A stretch of DNA of 64,000 nucleotides from Alteromonas sp. KC3. GTDB taxonomy: Bacteria; Pseudomonadota; Gammaproteobacteria; Enterobacterales; Alteromonadaceae. Positions within the stretch are counted from its first letter, which is position 1. Each line of letters begins with the position of its first letter. The notes under the pieces are model-generated. The model worked only from the letters and a program-made list of their open reading frames with translations, was not told the origin of the DNA and searched no databases. Shown here piece after piece: positions 62,371 to 64,000 of the stretch. The DNA lies in NCBI RefSeq assembly GCF_016756315.1, contig NZ_AP024235.1, forward strand, positions 3,596,001 through 3,660,000, read 5' to 3'. The translations under genes and the position numbers were made by a program.

Positions 62371-64000
62371 TTAGAACATTGGACGCTGAATGTCATCGAC
62401 GTTGTCTTTTGTCACAGGCTTGATTGGTAAAAAAGTAAGTAGAGGGACATCTTCGCCCCTCAGATACAAAATCAGCGTATCTATGGTCAACGTCGCCTCT
62501 TCTTTGGGCGATTGCCATACCGACCCCCATATATCGCCTTTCTTTATCGCGTCGTAACCTTCTCCAAACAATGTTGCCGATGTTATTTTAGGGCTATAGT
62601 CCTTACTCCACTCAACCTCTTTCAACGCGCTTATTGCGCCTATTGCCATGTTGTCATCCGCAATATAGAGGCCATCAAAGTTGTCATGTCGCCTTAAAAG
62701 ACGTTGCATTGCTTGGTAAGCTTTGTCTCTAGACCAGTACCCCGCTGCCACATCAATGACTTCTATATCAAACTCACTATTTTGCTGGCGCATATCCTTT
62801 AAATATTGGTGAAACCCAAGGCTGCGAAGCACAGCCGTTTTGTAACCAGGAAAGCCTTGAATTTCGAGCACTCGCCCCTTGTTCCCGAGCGCTTCGTGCA
62901 TCATCTTCGCGGCAAGAACACCTTCTTGATAATTATCTGGCCCAATATAGCCACGTACATATTGCCACAGCGACTCCGTAACAGGAGTATTGATTAAAAA
63001 CACGGGGATATTTTGCTGATAAGCAAATTGAAGTGCAGGCTCTATTTTTTCTCCATGTACAGGCCACAAAGCAATAACATCAGGCTTTGATTGCACTACC
63101 TTCCTCACAAGCTCTATTTGCTGTTCAATGCTACCTTGTGCATCGTAGATTGATAGGTAAATGCCTTTTTGGGCAGCGAGTGCTTCTAATTGATCTCTAT
63201 AGGTTTGCTGATAAGAATCCGTTTCCCAATTAAACCCAATAACAGCTATTTGCATCTCGCTGACGCTAGCCCTTTCTTGTGTTGGTAATAAACCACTTCC
63301 TTTCAGATCTCTAAGGGTACTTGGCTCAAGGGGCGTGAACCGTTTGGTTTCATCGCTAAGTAACCTCACTTTTTCTTCTATGCGATACGCTGACAATATA
63401 GCTTGATATTCTCCAGATGCTTTGATGTTTGCTAACCCACGCTCAAACGCAGCCTGCATATCGTTAGCGTTTTCGTCTAGCGAACTTATACCTAAATACA
63501 ACTCAGACGATGCGATATAAGGGGGAGAAAGCACCACTAAATCTCTGTAAGCAGGCTTTGAGAGCATGTAGTTTGCTGTGAGTTCGTCGGTAATAGCAAA
63601 GTCGACACGCTTTCGTTTTACCAAGTTAAATAGTTGCTCTGTTGAACCGACATCGATTTTATCAACGTCTTTCAATACGCTGTATTCTTGTGAAAAGTGA
63701 ATCCCCCGGTGTGACGCTATACTTCGACCTTTTACACTGGACAAATCACCGTTCCATCGATCTTCAGATGAAATATGTTTTACAAGCACTATTGGCAAAG
63801 TGTTGTACAACAACACCCGCTCGCCGTTCATATCGAAAGTATCTTCATAACTTGCGGGGTAAATCGCATCGGCCTCACCGGACATCACCAGAAGCTTCGC
63901 GCGCGCCCATGGCAATGTATGGCGCTTTACCCGATAACCCTCTTTTTTGAAGGCTGATTCAACTATGTCAGTAAGGAAACCTTGGCGGTTCTTTTCATCG
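62371..64000 (-). CDS. Two-domain periplasmic binding protein (partial)
   Basis: The frame runs past the window end, so the N-terminus is missing. The first visible domain is an SBP_bac_3-type amino-acid-binding fold (GFLTDIVESAFKKEGYRV, GEADAIYPA, KGRSIASHRG, RVDFAITDELTA). After a linker with LKGSG comes a sugar-type Peripla_BP_4 domain (MQIAVIGFNWETDSYQQTYRDQLEALA, PDVIALWP, FLINTP, DGLYIADDNMAIGAISAL). A fusion of two binding proteins is unusual and points to a sensor rather than a transporter subunit. Ends RPMF; no transmembrane part visible at the C-terminus. Confidence 0.75.
   Translation of the reverse strand, partial: DEKNRQGFLTDIVESAFKKEGYRVKRHTLPWARAKLLVMSGEADAIYPASYEDTFDMNGERVLLYNTLPIVLVKHISSEDRWNGDLSSVKGRSIASHRGIHFSQEYSVLKDVDKIDVGSTEQLFNLVKRKRVDFAITDELTANYMLSKPAYRDLVVLSPPYIASSELYLGISSLDENANDMQAAFERGLANIKASGEYQAILSAYRIEEKVRLLSDETKRFTPLEPSTLRDLKGSGLLPTQERASVSEMQIAVIGFNWETDSYQQTYRDQLEALAAQKGIYLSIYDAQGSIEQQIELVRKVVQSKPDVIALWPVHGEKIEPALQFAYQQNIPVFLINTPVTESLWQYVRGYIGPDNYQEGVLAAKMMHEALGNKGRVLEIQGFPGYKTAVLRSLGFHQYLKDMRQQNSEFDIEVIDVAAGYWSRDKAYQAMQRLLRRHDNFDGLYIADDNMAIGAISALKEVEWSKDYSPKITSATLFGEGYDAIKKGDIWGSVWQSPKEEATLTIDTLILYLRGEDVPLLTFLPIKPVTKDNVDDIQRPMF

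Noticed and set aside
1..64000. CRISPR array
   Set aside because: No regularly spaced repeats of 25-40 bases and no cas genes were found.

Overview
The window looks like a chromosomal segment of a marine gammaproteobacterium, most likely Alteromonas or a close relative. This rests on the overall protein character (LruC/GEVED protein, DUF3010, DUF2799, a large propeller/GGDEF/EAL hybrid) and on a laminarinase-type GH16 enzyme. It is an inference from protein character, not from a search.

Left chromosomal flank (1-5024): the end of an anti-sigma factor, a DUF4331 protein, a cadherin-like lipoprotein, a TPR protein and a HupE/UreJ-family membrane protein, all on the plus strand. Next comes a leucine tRNA locus: a promoter, a broken 5' half of tRNA-Leu (5185) and an intact tRNA-Leu(CAA) (5353-5439).

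Island 1 (about 5440-42941) is inserted at the 3' end of that tRNA. It is bounded by a 58-bp direct repeat (5385-5442 and 42884-42941, one mismatch) and carries its own tyrosine integrase at the right end (41136-42458), plus a relic of a related integrase at the left end. It is a patchwork of defence-type and mobile modules. In order: an unrecognised wHTH-like/PD-(D/E)XK gene pair; a DUF4297 nuclease plus SMC-like ATPase pair (Lamassu-like); a Bro-N protein; a four-gene operon of KAP NTPase, MORN-AAA ATPase, membrane protein and HNH lipoprotein with a divergent XRE regulator and tandem operators; a degenerate HD-GYP/wHTH/EAL operon; a group of nucleic-acid-processing genes (DUF429, Mrr-like, NYN-LOTUS, viroplasmin-like); a tyrosine recombinase/double-AAA operon; a protein fusing a rolling-circle initiator-like domain to a UvrD-type helicase; an IS1182-family element; a malectin-GH16 enzyme; and a Septu-like PtuA/PtuB pair.

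Island 2 (about 42942-46434) lies directly behind island 1 in the same tRNA hotspot. It carries a second copy of the Mrr-like gene and a frameshifted anti-phage cytidine deaminase (AvcD type). Two altered copies of the tRNA 3' end lie at its borders.

Right chromosomal flank (46650-64000): DUF3010, a small lipoprotein, an LruC-domain protein, a LolA-like periplasmic protein with a long Asp-box propeller protein, DUF2799, DUF1904, a 1533-residue propeller/PAS/GGDEF/EAL signalling protein, a secreted protein divergent from a LysR regulator, and a double periplasmic-binding protein that runs off the window.

The best candidates for undescribed biology are the KAP/MORN-AAA operon, the Rep-helicase fusion and the first two-gene nuclease module. 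A noncoding repeat family also brackets the Septu module and recurs behind the XRE gene.
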